Part shown: positions 17,816 to 27,495 of the stretch, in pieces | Numbering within the stretch: position 1 is the stretch's first letter | Layout of the letters: the number at the start of each line of letters is the position of its first letter | DNA from: JARFQH01 sp963825595 | GTDB taxonomy: Bacteria > Desulfobacterota > Desulfobacteria > Desulfobacterales > SG8-13 | Direction of reading: 5' to 3' | Assembly: GCA_963825595.1 (NCBI GenBank) | Contig: CAWGUE010000015.1 | Location: 62,001-126,000 of the forward strand | Length of the DNA stretch: 64,000 bases | Notes under the pieces: model-generated | The model's database searches: none | Seen by the model: the letters and a program-made list of their open reading frames with translations, nothing else | Told to the model about the DNA's origin: nothing | Translations under genes and position numbers: made by a program

Positions 17816-20532
17816 TTTTGCGTTCCATCAGCTTGTCAAACTGGCGCTGTTTTTTGAGATCCGTTACGGTTGGGCCTTTCGAAGAGGGAATCAATGTTGT
17901 TCACGGTCCGAACGGTACCGGCAAATCGACACTCTTTGAGTCCCTCAGCCGGGGATTGTTGGACAGCCATAGCGTGTCCGGTCAAGATGTCACTGCTCTG
18001 GTTCCATGGGGACGCTTACTGGCCCCCCGGGTGATAGTCGAATTTATGCAGGACGGCGCTGGTTACCGGATTTCCAAACAGTTTTTACAGGAAAACCACT
18101 CCCGACTGGATCGACTGGAGGAGGGCATCTATAGACCCCTTGCGGAAGGTCGCCAGGCCGACGATACGGTTCGTACAATGCTGACCAGAAACCCGCCGGC
18201 CCGGGGATTGTCCCAGCCGCGTCACTGGGGATTGGCCCAAGTCCTATGGGCCCCCCAAGGGAAACTGATGTTGACCGAGCTATCGGGTGATGTTGTTAAC
18301 GACATCCGGATGGCCTTGGGAGCGCAACTGTCTATCGCCGCAAGTGGTCCTGTCGAGGCACGCATCACTGATCTTTACCTGCAGTATTTTACCAAAGGCG
18401 GTAAGCTTAAATCCGGCAAAGGCGCTCCCGAACTGGCACGAATGCAAAATCAGCTGGACGAGGTCCAGCGACGGCGGCAGGAGTTATTGGAACGGCTGCA
18501 GCAATATGAAGACAGCTCTCGGCGGGTGGAAGACATCCGGGCCCGAAGGCTGCAGCTTTTCATTGCGGCCGAGGCGCTAGAGAAGACAATCAAAGGCCGG
18601 CGGTCCCAGGCGGATGCCTATCGTCAGTTAAGGGTCGAGGCGGATCGGCGCAAAGAGGAAACCAAAACGGCTGAGGCGCGCTACAATCATTTGAAACAGG
18701 CGATCGACCATATTCGGGAAAAAGAAAAGGCGCTTGCCGCAGCCCGGCTCCAGTTAACGACCCTTGAAGAGGATCTGGTGGCCAAGACCCGTGAAGTCTC
18801 TCAACGTAAAAACGCGGCGATGGCAGCTAGAAAAGCGCTCGACGAGACAGCCAGTGGAGAAGAGGGTATCCGGCGTGCCGAGCAGGATGCCCGGGATGCG
18901 GAAGACTATTTGAAGGTCAGCTGCACCCGGGAAGCATTGGAAAAAGAGATCGAGCGAATCACCACTGCCGCACAAGAGTTAAAAGCACGCCGGCGGACCC
19001 GGTTGCAAGTTGTAGCCCCTGACAGTGCGACGCTCAGAAAGATTCGCAGGGCGATTCAGGCGCGGGATCAAGCGGCGGTCCGGATCGAGTCTTCACTGAT
19101 CAGCCTGGAGATCCAGCCGATGCGCGAGGTTGTGGTAAACACTATCGCTGGAGAGCCTCACGGTGAAACAAAAGCGCCAGCTGAATCGACGGTGCGCATC
19201 ACCGGCTCTCCGGATGTGGTCGTGGACGTGAAAGATGTTGCCCGCTTGCGGGTTACCGGCCCGAGAGGTGAGATCCAAAGCCAACGGGCCGAGTGGGACG
19301 CGGCAAATCAGCAGATCGTCACGTTGACGCGGCCTTACGGGTCGGTGGACATCGATCAACTGGAAACCATGGCTGAGAGAGCTGCCGAGTTGGATCGGCA
19401 GGTGCGGGAATCGACCAAGGAATTGGAAACGTTGGCGGGATCTCGAGAACTTGCCGATTTGAAACAGCAACTGGTTGAAAAGAAAGCGGTGGAAGCCGGA
19501 TATCTTCAATCCCATCCCGACTGGACATCAGAACGGCCGGATTTTACCGGCATGATGCGTGCGGTTTCCGATCTCAGGGAGGCCCACGGGAAAAAGATTG
19601 CCGAGGCTCATGACCTCTATGCCAAAACCCAGGCCGAGTATGCCACTGCAGAGGAGCAGGTCAAGTCGCTGGGCGACCGCATCGATGAAGCACGCAAACA
19701 GGTGCGGCAACTTGACATGGCGCTGGTGGGGTTGACCGAAAACGGCCTGTCAGTGGCAGAGCGGCAGGCAGCGCTGCAGGGAATTCTGATGGACCGCGAG
19801 GCGGCTCGCAGCAGGCTGAAGGCTCTGGAAGGAAAACTGGGGGAATATAACGAAGATCCGCTGACGGCGCTAGAAAAATTCGAGCGGCAGCTGGATGGCG
19901 TTCGTGAGGATGTCCGTAGAGCCCGCGATGAAGAAATGACGGCGGCCGGCACACTGGCGACATTGGCTGCCGAGGGTCCTTATTCGGCTTTCGCTGCCGC
20001 CGATGAACACGTCAACCAGCTGAAAGAAGACATGCGGCGCGAAGAGATGCGGGTGGAAGCGATACGGCTGCTTCATGAAACAGTCACCCGGTGTCGCAGC
20101 GAAGCGGTTGCCGCCGTTACGGAGCCGGTAGAAACCGGTGCCAGCCGAATACTTGAGCGGATCACTGGGCGTCGCCTGAGCCGGATCAAAGTTGCCGACT
20201 CGTTCGAACCCACCGAGATTCAGACCGGCGCCGAAGAGGTGGCTGTGGGCCTCGAAAACCTTTCCGGCGGCGAAACGGAGCAGCTTTATTTGGCAACCCG
20301 TTTGGCCCTGGCTGAGGTATTGGCATCCAAGGAGCGCCAACTGGTGGTCATGGACGATGTGCTTACGGCCACCGATGCCGGTCGTTTGACCCGGGTATTG
20401 AGTGTGTTGGAAGATTCGGCCCAACGGTTGCAAATCTTGATTCTCACCTGTCACCCCGAGCGTTACCGGGGTTTAATCGATACCCATTTTATCGATCTCG
20501 AGGCGATCCTTCGGGCGGCCGATTCGGTCTGA
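17812..20532 (+). CDS. SbcC/Rad50-like SMC-family ATPase without zinc-hook motif
   Basis: This 906-aa ABC-type ATPase has N-terminal Walker A GPNGTGKSTLFE (about 33-44), long coiled-coil arms, and C-terminal signature LSGGETEQLYLATRL and Walker B LVVMDDVLTATD followed by a switch His in LTCHPERYRG. Rad50 and SbcC normally have a CxxC zinc hook at the coil apex. Here I find no CxxC anywhere, and instead a beta-rich stretch around 430-500 (VVVNTIAGEP, VRITGSPDVVVDVKDVARLR) between the coils. The size and partner match an exonuclease complex of YhaN/YhaO type. The hookless apex is read directly; its consequence is inference. Confidence 0.88.
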   Translation: MILRSISLSNWRCFLRSVTVGPFEEGINVVHGPNGTGKSTLFESLSRGLLDSHSVSGQDVTALVPWGRLLAPRVIVEFMQDGAGYRISKQFLQENHSRLDRLEEGIYRPLAEGRQADDTVRTMLTRNPPARGLSQPRHWGLAQVLWAPQGKLMLTELSGDVVNDIRMALGAQLSIAASGPVEARITDLYLQYFTKGGKLKSGKGAPELARMQNQLDEVQRRRQELLERLQQYEDSSRRVEDIRARRLQLFIAAEALEKTIKGRRSQADAYRQLRVEADRRKEETKTAEARYNHLKQAIDHIREKEKALAAARLQLTTLEEDLVAKTREVSQRKNAAMAARKALDETASGEEGIRRAEQDARDAEDYLKVSCTREALEKEIERITTAAQELKARRRTRLQVVAPDSATLRKIRRAIQARDQAAVRIESSLISLEIQPMREVVVNTIAGEPHGETKAPAESTVRITGSPDVVVDVKDVARLRVTGPRGEIQSQRAEWDAANQQIVTLTRPYGSVDIDQLETMAERAAELDRQVRESTKELETLAGSRELADLKQQLVEKKAVEAGYLQSHPDWTSERPDFTGMMRAVSDLREAHGKKIAEAHDLYAKTQAEYATAEEQVKSLGDRIDEARKQVRQLDMALVGLTENGLSVAERQAALQGILMDREAARSRLKALEGKLGEYNEDPLTALEKFERQLDGVREDVRRARDEEMTAAGTLATLAAEGPYSAFAAADEHVNQLKEDMRREEMRVEAIRLLHETVTRCRSEAVAAVTEPVETGASRILERITGRRLSRIKVADSFEPTEIQTGAEEVAVGLENLSGGETEQLYLATRLALAEVLASKERQLVVMDDVLTATDAGRLTRVLSVLEDSAQRLQILILTCHPERYRGLIDTHFIDLEAILRAADSV

Positions 20533-20627
20533 GCCACTGGGAGCCTGGGCCTGTTGATGAAGGCAGCGCCGCAGGTCGTCCATTCCCCTTGGTTGTGAAG
20601 CGGGTTAGGGTAGAGTGAGCCTTGTCG

Positions 20628-21092
20628 ATGCGCAATATCCTCCGGTTGAAGTTTTCATCCAGAAAAACGCCAAAACGGGAGTGGAACCGGGGTGTCGTGC
20701 TTCGCTATGCATTGCTCCAGGTGCCGGGCACTTTGTTCATGGTCCTGGTGATTCTTTTGATCGATCGCTGGTTGATGACCATATCTCCCTGGATAGCGCT
20801 CATTGTCGTTCTGCTTGTTATTTTGAAAGATATATTTCTATTTCCTTTTATCTGGCGTGCTTATGATTGGAACAGGGCCGTTGATCATGCGTCCATGATC
20901 GGGAGAAGGGGAATCGTTGTCAGTCGATTGGATCCCTGCGGGTATGTTCGGATACGCGGAGAGCTTTGGAAAGCAGAGACGGAAGACGGCGCGCAAACAA
21001 TTGAGAAAGGCCGGGCGGTTACCGTTCTTCGAGCCAGGGGGCTCCAGTTGTGCGTTCAAGCTGATCCATCCGATGTCTTAACGCAGAGCTGA
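20628..21092 (+). CDS. NfeD-like small membrane protein
   Basis: This protein of about 154 aa has a basic N-terminus, two adjacent membrane helices (VLRYALLQVPGTLFMVLVIL and WIALIVVLLVILKDIFLFPF) and a C-terminal OB-like beta domain (GRRGIVVSRLDPCGYVRIRG, GRAVTVLRARGLQLCVQ). This is the layout of NfeD C-terminal-domain proteins that partner with stomatin-like membrane proteases. No stomatin gene is nearby. The start could be TTG 20622 or ATG 20628. It lies 95 bp after the SbcC-like gene on the same strand, but a functional link is not obvious. Confidence 0.7.
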   Translation: MRNILRLKFSSRKTPKREWNRGVVLRYALLQVPGTLFMVLVILLIDRWLMTISPWIALIVVLLVILKDIFLFPFIWRAYDWNRAVDHASMIGRRGIVVSRLDPCGYVRIRGELWKAETEDGAQTIEKGRAVTVLRARGLQLCVQADPSDVLTQS

Positions 21093-21273
21093 CAGACGAT
21101 CGTGCTTGCCGCTTCGACCGTGAAATTCATTTCAACGTACTCATTTTTCAGCGTTTTTTGAAACAATCCATAAGCAGTGTATTCGCTGGACTGTATCCAA
21201 ACACGACAAAATTTCCGCGCTCATATCGGGCCTTTCTTTCACCTGCGGCATCGTATCAAGGAAAAATACGGGT

Positions 21274-22179
21274 CTAAGGCTGCGCCCAGACAGTCAGCAC
21301 GGGGCAGGTTGCCCGGCGAATCACGCGGTCCGTTGTCGAACCCAGAAAGAGCGTTTCCACCAATCCGCGTCCGCGAATGCCCAAGATGATGAGGTCAGCG
21401 GCATGCAGAACCGCATACTTGATCAGCTCTTCAAAAGGTTTTCCGGCCAGGCAGTCGGTGGTGACGTCACACCAGTTGCGGGCTTCATTCGGGACCAGCT
21501 TTGCGAGCTTGCCGTTGAGATGGGCGTTCAGGTCGGTTTGTACATCCGCTGTCATCGGATCCGGCATAAGTGCATCCTCATAGGCAAAGGGCTCGATGAC
21601 GTGCACCAGGTGGAGTGCTGATTGAAACTCCTGGGCCAAGCTGAAACCGTAGTCCACGGCGCGGGTCGAATCTTTTGAAAAATCACAACCCACCAATATT
21701 CTCTTTACCGCAAACCGCTCGACCGTGCCGGGCGTTATTTTTTTTTCTGGAGGCGTCACAATTAGAAACGGGCTGTGTACGGTTCGTATCAGCTGTTCTG
21801 TGACCGATCCGAGAAGCAGCCGCTTCAAGCCTGAACGGCCATGGGTGGCGGTGATAACAAGATCGGCTCCGATTGATCCGGTCAGCCTTGCAATAGCAGA
21901 TGCTATGGCACCTGTTTCCACGTGAGGCTCCCAGTTGATCGAGAACGGCGCCATAAGTTCTTCCAATTGCCGGCGTCCGCTTTCCTGCAAGGATTTCGTA
22001 TAATCGGGCGGATAGGTGAATGCTTCACCATGGACGGAGACGATGGGAAGATCGATGACATGGCACAGATGCACCTCGGCTGCGTACACTCTGGCCAGTG
22101 CCGCTCCATAGTAGAGGGCCGTGTTGGAGAAGTCCGAAAGGTCAGTGGCACAAAGGATGCGCTTGAATTCGACTTTCAT
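21274..22179 (-). CDS. Universal stress protein with two Usp domains
   Basis: This 301-aa tandem UspA protein has domain 1 (about 4-145) starting FKRILCATDLSDFSNTAL and domain 2 (about 158-300) starting VKRILVGCDFSKDSTRAVDY. Both keep the ATP-binding pattern G-2x-G-9x-G-(S/T): GRSGLKRLLLGSVTE and GRGLVETLFLGSTTD. It is therefore probably an ATP-binding, stress-responsive cytosolic protein. AGGAGG eight bases before ATG 22179 sets the start three codons inside the longest frame. A hairpin repeat element sits immediately upstream at 22201. Confidence 0.93.
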   Translation of the reverse strand: MKVEFKRILCATDLSDFSNTALYYGAALARVYAAEVHLCHVIDLPIVSVHGEAFTYPPDYTKSLQESGRRQLEELMAPFSINWEPHVETGAIASAIARLTGSIGADLVITATHGRSGLKRLLLGSVTEQLIRTVHSPFLIVTPPEKKITPGTVERFAVKRILVGCDFSKDSTRAVDYGFSLAQEFQSALHLVHVIEPFAYEDALMPDPMTADVQTDLNAHLNGKLAKLVPNEARNWCDVTTDCLAGKPFEELIKYAVLHAADLIILGIRGRGLVETLFLGSTTDRVIRRATCPVLTVWAQP

Positions 22180-22200
22180 CGGTGTCACCTCCTTGCTCTT

Positions 22201-22261
22201 TTATAGTGGTTGTCAATAAAACCTTCCGTCATGCGAACGTTTTTTTCTACAACCACTTATA
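22201..22261. repeat. Short hairpin repeat (copy A) upstream of the Usp gene
   Basis: AGTGGTTGT near 22205-22213 pairs perfectly with ACAACCACT near 22249-22257, enclosing the motif CGAACGTTTTTTTCT. The same motif, hairpin and following TTTCGGAATTTA-TTTTGAAAAGCG segment recur at 61991-62100. Both copies lie directly upstream of minus-strand genes, at a fixed side of a longer repeat. Possible roles are transcript end or 5' UTR hairpin; origin as a repeat is clear. Confidence 0.6.
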
Positions 22262-22587
22262 CCGTCTTTCGGAATTTATTTTTGAAAAGCGGTACAAATG
22301 AATTTTTCTGTCGTCATTCCAGTTCGGGCGCAATTCTTTATCGGCCGGTTGGGAGGTTAGCCCGTGGGGTGCATTTCGAATCCATATGCGTCGATCGAGG
22401 AGGTGGACATCAAGTGCCGCAATATACACGGCTATGAGGTCGAGATCATACGGTAATTTCTGGCGTCAAACCGGAACAGGCGCGCAGATCGGGGGCAGTG
22501 TTCAAGATCTTATAGATAATATCTAATGCAGAATAGCAATTGTGTCAAAGGCCCGGTGGTAAGGTATCCATATTTTTTTCCGTAACG

Positions 22588-22836
22588 AAAAGCGATCTCA
22601 ATATAGTCTTTTCGCCCGATCTGCCAGAGGTTTACCCGCCTCAGGCGGGCGGATAAATCCTCCAGAGGCGGACAAGTCTCGGTGTTGAACCCGCGTCTCA
22701 CGTCCTCGACATAGGTGAGTATGCCTGCGGGTTGTGACCCACAAAGAAGAATCGATCAGGCGGAGAATCCCGCACAGCGGGGATCCTCGGTCTCGCCTTG
22801 TTCTCGACCGAAAATCCTCATTTTGAGATGGCTTCT
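22588..22836. mobile_element. MITE-like repeat, family 2, copy A (about 249 bp)
   Basis: The left end (AGCGATCTCAATATAGTCTTTT) and right end (ATTTTGAGATGGCTTCT) are imperfect inverted repeats of each other. The interior contains the palindrome CCCGCCTCAGGCGGG and the motifs AAATCCTCC.GAGGCGG, GTATGCCTGCGGG and CCCGCACAGCGGGG. These recur in order at 62236-62467. There is no ORF. The right end overlaps the stop codon of the adjacent minus-strand gene, as if the insertion trimmed or supplied that gene's terminus. Confidence 0.72.
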
Positions 22837-23584
22837 ACTCCATTTGGGATTTGAGCATCTGCTCAAAGGACATCTGTTGGTAATCGGGAGGGATTGAAAA
22901 ATCCGTTTCCGACAGGGCTTTGTTTTCCATTTTGATCATTTCAGTAACCGGTTCCGGGCTGTTGTCGGTGTAAATAATACTTTTGACTTCAACACCACGC
23001 TCCATTAAGCGGAGATATTCGGCAGAATTCTCAGGCATAAATTCGGTGCCGAAGGTATTCGCACATGAACTGAATTTTTGCAGCAGTGGTATCAGGGGTT
23101 TGAATTCTTGTAGAAGACCGGGGTCGGTGGCCAACCAGATGTCCTTGTAAAGCTCACCGTCCACCTGCACCCGGTATTTTATGGTTTTCAGGCCCGCGAC
23201 CATACCGCCGTCGCTGGCCGCGGAAACGGTGACCTTATGACTGGCATCGTTTTGGCCCTGCTGCATCATTTCCTCCAGCATCTTGCGCTGATCGGCGTTC
23301 AATCCCTTCATCGCCGTATCGATCAAAGAAGTGGTTGCACTGCAGTAGTCATCGACGGTGCCGGATGCATAGGATTTCTGGTTGCCGTCAATGAAAATCA
23401 TTTTGTTGCCGGGACCGTCAAGGATCCAGGTTACCCCTTCTGCCGAACTTTTCAGTTTTCCGTTGGAAATGATGCTGGTGTCGCCTTCCTGCTCGACCAT
23501 AATCCAGCCGGCTTCAGCCGCGGACCCAGACCCCAGCATAAACAGCACGGCCATGATTTGCAGCCAAAAATTTGTCCTGACCAT
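22835..23584 (-). CDS. Secreted protein, DUF4412-like, function unknown
   Basis: This protein of about 249 aa has a signal peptide (MVRTNFWLQIMAVLFMLGSG, cleavage near SAAEAGW). The mature part starts with a beta region (DTSIISNGKLKSSAEGVTWI, NKMIFIDGNQKSYASGTVDD), then a Met/Gln-rich helix (KGLNADQRKMLEEMMQQGQN) and another beta region. The first half resembles DUF4412 periplasmic proteins. GGAGGAGG just upstream fixes the start at ATG 23584. The stop codon overlaps the end of the repeat at 22588-22836, so the native C-terminus may have been altered. Confidence 0.7.
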   Translation of the reverse strand: MVRTNFWLQIMAVLFMLGSGSAAEAGWIMVEQEGDTSIISNGKLKSSAEGVTWILDGPGNKMIFIDGNQKSYASGTVDDYCSATTSLIDTAMKGLNADQRKMLEEMMQQGQNDASHKVTVSAASDGGMVAGLKTIKYRVQVDGELYKDIWLATDPGLLQEFKPLIPLLQKFSSCANTFGTEFMPENSAEYLRLMERGVEVKSIIYTDNSPEPVTEMIKMENKALSETDFSIPPDYQQMSFEQMLKSQME

Positions 23585-23725
23585 ACCCTCCTCCACCCGT
23601 TTCTATTGTGTGTTTGACTCTATCTTCATCAAATTTCCGTTCGTTGTATGGCGGGGGCAACGGGCCGGCAACGAGACCACGGCGGATAGGCTGAAATTCC
23701 GGCCACGATCCAATGATTTCTATGA

Positions 23726-25288
23726 TCAGCTATCCGTTACCGCCGGTGTCAAACGAAACCGCCGCCGGTAACCCGAAGATCGATTTTCTATTTCGACCTG
23801 AACGATGCCTTCGATATCGTAATCGTATTTTTCGATAATTTCCTGGGAAGACAGGTCGGGGCAGATGCGGATCGGGATACGCTGCAGATCTTTGCTGGCG
23901 GCGAGACCGGGGTCGTAGGGAAAATAGATGTCCCGCCAGACTGTCAGGTCCCCCTCGGGTTCTCCCGACACTCCCAGTGCACTGCACTCCAGATACCGGA
24001 GGCGGCCAATGTTATGTTGGGGGTGGTAGCTTCGGATAACCGTCAAGCGGCCGGAATCCGGATCGACCCGTTGCTCTTTATGGAAAATGGGATCGAAGGT
24101 CTTGTCAGCCCCCTTTTCCCGCCAGAGGCCGAAGTGACGCGAGACGGATTCCCTTATCTGGATTCGTGTTCTCGGATCCGCCTCGATGGCGAGACCAATG
24201 GCCGGCGAGGCGTGCGGAAACGGTGAACGTTTCACCTTGGCCCCGAACAACTGCCGCAGGTGACGTGCGACCGGAGGAAATGCGATGGAGCCGCCCACAA
24301 GATAAACGGCCGCCAGAACAGGGCCTTCCACCGGTCCGTCCGTTTGCAGCATTCTTTCCAGCAGGGTTTGTGCGGCTGACGACGTCCGTTGAATGAGCGG
24401 TTCGCACTTTTCGTATATTTGGGCCGTATCCAGCACAACCGGACCGGCATCGGGAAGAACGGCCCCGACATCAACGACCATTTTACGCGTATTGGCCTTC
24501 AACCCCTCTTTGCGCTCCCGACATTCTTCGAGAAGCCTGACCGTCTCACTTGGACTGAGGTCGCTCTTAGCGACACCGATGACCTCGAGGACCAGGTCGA
24601 GCAGCACAGCGTCAAAGTCATCGCCACCGAGCTGGGCGATGCCTTCGTAGGCGATGACATCGTGACCTTTTTCAGCAATACCGACGACAGAGGTGTCAAA
24701 GGTACCGCCGCCCAGGTCATAGACCACGACGTATCGTTTGGGGCTTCGCGGCCCTAAGTTTTTCAGATAACGATTCAGGAATTCCACGGCAGCGGCTGAA
24801 GGCTCATTCATGGCGCCCAGCACGATGAAACCCGCCCGCCTGAAAGCCTCCAGCGTGATGTAGCGCTGGTTACTGTTGGCGTTGGCGGGGATGGCCACCT
24901 TTACTTCTATGGGGCGCTTACGGTCAAAAACGATGTTTCCGTGGTTGAGGATCATCCCGCGAACGTGGCGAAGAAATAACGTGAGCAGATCGAGAATCGA
25001 CATTGACAGTCCCTGGCCGAGATCTACCGGATCTTGCGGACGGAGCTTTCCGGCAAGGCGCTTGAGCGATCGCAGGAATGTAACTTCCGGCCGGTTGAGC
25101 AACGTCGTCGCTTCCCAGCCGAATCGCGGTTTACCCCGGTAGACAGCAATCAATGACGGGATATATTCTCTGAATTCGCCTTTACAGGCAAAGGTGCAGA
25201 CCGGGTAGTTACCATTTTGCCGAGCGGCGACCACCGTTCGGGTCGTGCCGAAGTCGATGCCAAAACGTGTGCGGGTTGCGTTCACTTT
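23726..25288 (-). CDS. Hsp70-like (DnaK-type) ATPase, divergent
   Basis: This Hsp70-superfamily protein of about 520 aa has actin-fold ATP motifs: phosphate-1 FGIDFGTTRTVVA near the N-terminus, phosphate-2 YVVVYDLGGGTFDTSVVGI, and adenosine motif YLVGGSIAFPPVARHL. The region after about 350 does not look like a normal DnaK substrate domain with helical lid. It ends with strands VQVEIENRSSGYRRRFRL. There is no grpE or dnaJ nearby. I prefer GTG 25288 because the family starts there and the extra 91 codons upstream run through a hairpin. The start remains uncertain; no strong Shine-Dalgarno. Confidence 0.8.
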   Translation of the reverse strand, partial: KVNATRTRFGIDFGTTRTVVAARQNGNYPVCTFACKGEFREYIPSLIAVYRGKPRFGWEATTLLNRPEVTFLRSLKRLAGKLRPQDPVDLGQGLSMSILDLLTLFLRHVRGMILNHGNIVFDRKRPIEVKVAIPANANSNQRYITLEAFRRAGFIVLGAMNEPSAAAVEFLNRYLKNLGPRSPKRYVVVYDLGGGTFDTSVVGIAEKGHDVIAYEGIAQLGGDDFDAVLLDLVLEVIGVAKSDLSPSETVRLLEECRERKEGLKANTRKMVVDVGAVLPDAGPVVLDTAQIYEKCEPLIQRTSSAAQTLLERMLQTDGPVEGPVLAAVYLVGGSIAFPPVARHLRQLFGAKVKRSPFPHASPAIGLAIEADPRTRIQIRESVSRHFGLWREKGADKTFDPIFHKEQRVDPDSGRLTVIRSYHPQHNIGRLRYLECSALGVSGEPEGDLTVWRDIYFPYDPGLAASKDLQRIPIRICPDLSSQEIIEKYDYDIEGIVQVEIENRSSGYRRRFRLTPAVTDS

Positions 25289-25845
25289 ATATCGGGTTCG
25301 CTCGCCGGTACCGGCCGCTTTTGCGGCTGACCTGCGGGACGGGAGCAGATAAGGTTTTATGCGAAAACCGGCCGAATCCGGCCGGTTTGATAGATAGCCG
25401 GTTAACAAAATTCTCCCTGACTCTATAACGTTTTTTTCTGCCGGTTGGCAACGGCTAATAATCATCATCTGTAAACTCCCCGCTTTTCTGGAAGCCTCCC
25501 AAAGTTTGACGGCTCCAGGAGCGATCGAATACCTGAGACGATGATGATATAAAACATTCAATGAGCGGTGGGTTGCCCGAAACAGTTGTATTTAATGATC
25601 GCTTTGAGTGTTTCACAAGCCATTCCTCAGGTGTTACCGGAGGTCACTGAGTCACCATCGTTCGTTATGCCGATAAACATGGTTGAATTTTTCTCCTTTT
25701 TCCCTATGATTGAAAAGAGCCGAATTCGGAAGGCGGCCGGCACCCTCAGCCCGGGCTATGAATTGAAAAAAACATTGCCCCAGGCGCTTCGCCGACTTTC
25801 ATGCAGATGTAAATACCCCGATACGTTTACGAAGGGAGGACCCAC
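25289..25845. other. Divergent intergenic region with a strong hairpin
   Basis: A 10-bp stem with a 4-nt loop lies at 25365-25388 (AAACCGGCCG arm). It is upstream of the Hsp70-like gene on the minus strand and followed by TTTTCG there, so it may terminate or attenuate its transcript. The rest, up to the phosphoglucomutase Shine-Dalgarno, shows no credible ORF. Confidence 0.45.
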
Positions 25846-27495
25846 TTGGCACAACACCATCTGGCCGGCAAGCCGGCACCGCATTCGATTTTAATGAATG
25901 TCCCCCGGCTGGTCAGTGCATACTACAGCCGACACCCGGATATCGACAACCCCCAGCAACAGGTATCCTTCGGTACTTCCGGTCACCGGGGCACCGCTTA
26001 CAAGAACAGTTTCAACGAAGATCATGTGCTGGCGGTGACCCAGGCCATTTGTGATTACCGCATGGCCAATCGGATCAATGGACCGCTATTCCTCGGCATG
26101 GATACGCACGCGCTGTCGGAAGCCAGTTTTACAAGTGCGCTGGAAGTGCTGGCTGCCAACAACATAGAAACTTTTATTCAGAATGACTTTGGGTATACTC
26201 CCACCCCGGTAATTTCACATGCGATCCTGGCCTGGAACCGGGAGCACAAATCCGCAAGAGCGGACGGGATTGTGGTCACGCCGTCTCACAACCCGCCCGA
26301 GGACGGCGGTTTCAAGTACAATCCGCCGCATGGTGGACCGGCCGACACCCCGGTGACCGCCTGGATCCAAGCGCGGGCCAACGCCAGCCTGGCCGATGCA
26401 AACCGGTCGGTGAAACGGATTCTTTACGAGAAAGCCTTGAAGGCCGGTACCACCCGGATGCACGATTTCGTCCTCCCGTATATCGATGATCTGGTAAATA
26501 TCATCGACATGGACGTCATACGCTCGGCCGACCTCAAGATCGGCGTCGATCCCATGGGCGGCGCAGCGGTGGCCTATTGGCAGCCCATCGCCGAACGTTA
26601 CGGGTTGAATATCGACCTGGTCAATCCTGTGGTCGATGCAAGATTCGCCTTCATGACCGTCGACAAGGACGGCAGGATCCGGATGGACTGTTCCTCGCCA
26701 TTCGCCATGGCCGGATTGATAGCCCTCAAAGACCGTTATGACATCGCCTTCGGCAACGATCCGGATTGCGACCGCCACGGCATCGTCACATCCTCCAGCG
26801 GTTTGATGAACCCTAACCACTACTTGGCCGTGGCCATCTGGTACCTGTTTCAGAAACGGACCGGCTGGCGAGCGGATGCCGCCGTAGGCAAAACCCTTGT
26901 GAGCAGCGGATTGATCGACCGGGTCAGCGACCATTTGAAGCGCAGCCTTATAGAGGTCCCGGTCGGTTTCAAGTGGTTCGTGGAGGGCTTGAGCGACGGA
27001 TCGCTCGGCTTCGGCGGCGAAGAAAGTGCCGGTGCGGCTTTTCTGCGCAAAGACGGTACTGTCTGGACCACGGACAAAGATGGCATCATTATGGACTTGC
27101 TGGCGGCGGAAATCACCGCTTCATCCGGAAAGGATCCGGGGTTGCATTACAACGAGCTGGCCGAAAGGTTCGGCACTCCTGTATACGAACGGATCGATGC
27201 CCCGGCCACAGCGGCACAGAAACTGGTGCTCAAAAACCTTTCGCCGCCGCAGGTTACGGCAACAACCTTGGCTGGAGATCCTATTATAGCCAAACTGACC
27301 AACGCGCCGGGTAACAATGCGCCTATTGGTGGATTGAAGGTCGTGACCGGAAACGGTTGGTTTGCCGCGCGGCCATCCGGAACGGAGGAGATTTACAAGA
27401 TTTATACGGAGAGCTTCAAAGGGCCGGAACACCTGCTTCAAATCCAGGAAGAGGCCCGCGCCATAGTGGACCGTGCCCTCGCAGCGGCCGGATAA
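25846..27495 (+). CDS. pgm: Phosphoglucomutase, alpha-D-glucose phosphate-specific
   Basis: This enzyme interconverts glucose-1-phosphate and glucose-6-phosphate, feeding glycogen and surface-sugar synthesis. The 549-aa protein has the phosphoserine loop VVTPSHNPPEDGGFKYN, the metal loop GNDPDCDRHG, the sugar loop GFGGEESAGA and the phosphate-binding AARPSGTEEIYKIY. It begins with TTG at 25846 behind GGGAGG, so the start is non-ATG. The stop TAA at 27493-27495 is also the first three bases of a MITE-like repeat, so that element inserted at, or created, the exact end of the gene. Confidence 0.95.
   Translation: MAQHHLAGKPAPHSILMNVPRLVSAYYSRHPDIDNPQQQVSFGTSGHRGTAYKNSFNEDHVLAVTQAICDYRMANRINGPLFLGMDTHALSEASFTSALEVLAANNIETFIQNDFGYTPTPVISHAILAWNREHKSARADGIVVTPSHNPPEDGGFKYNPPHGGPADTPVTAWIQARANASLADANRSVKRILYEKALKAGTTRMHDFVLPYIDDLVNIIDMDVIRSADLKIGVDPMGGAAVAYWQPIAERYGLNIDLVNPVVDARFAFMTVDKDGRIRMDCSSPFAMAGLIALKDRYDIAFGNDPDCDRHGIVTSSSGLMNPNHYLAVAIWYLFQKRTGWRADAAVGKTLVSSGLIDRVSDHLKRSLIEVPVGFKWFVEGLSDGSLGFGGEESAGAAFLRKDGTVWTTDKDGIIMDLLAAEITASSGKDPGLHYNELAERFGTPVYERIDAPATAAQKLVLKNLSPPQVTATTLAGDPIIAKLTNAPGNNAPIGGLKVVTGNGWFAARPSGTEEIYKIYTESFKGPEHLLQIQEEARAIVDRALAAAG

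Noticed and set aside
25289..25561. N-terminal extension of the Hsp70-like protein
   Set aside because: The frame passes through a strong hairpin (25365-25388), and the family N-terminus begins at GTG 25288.
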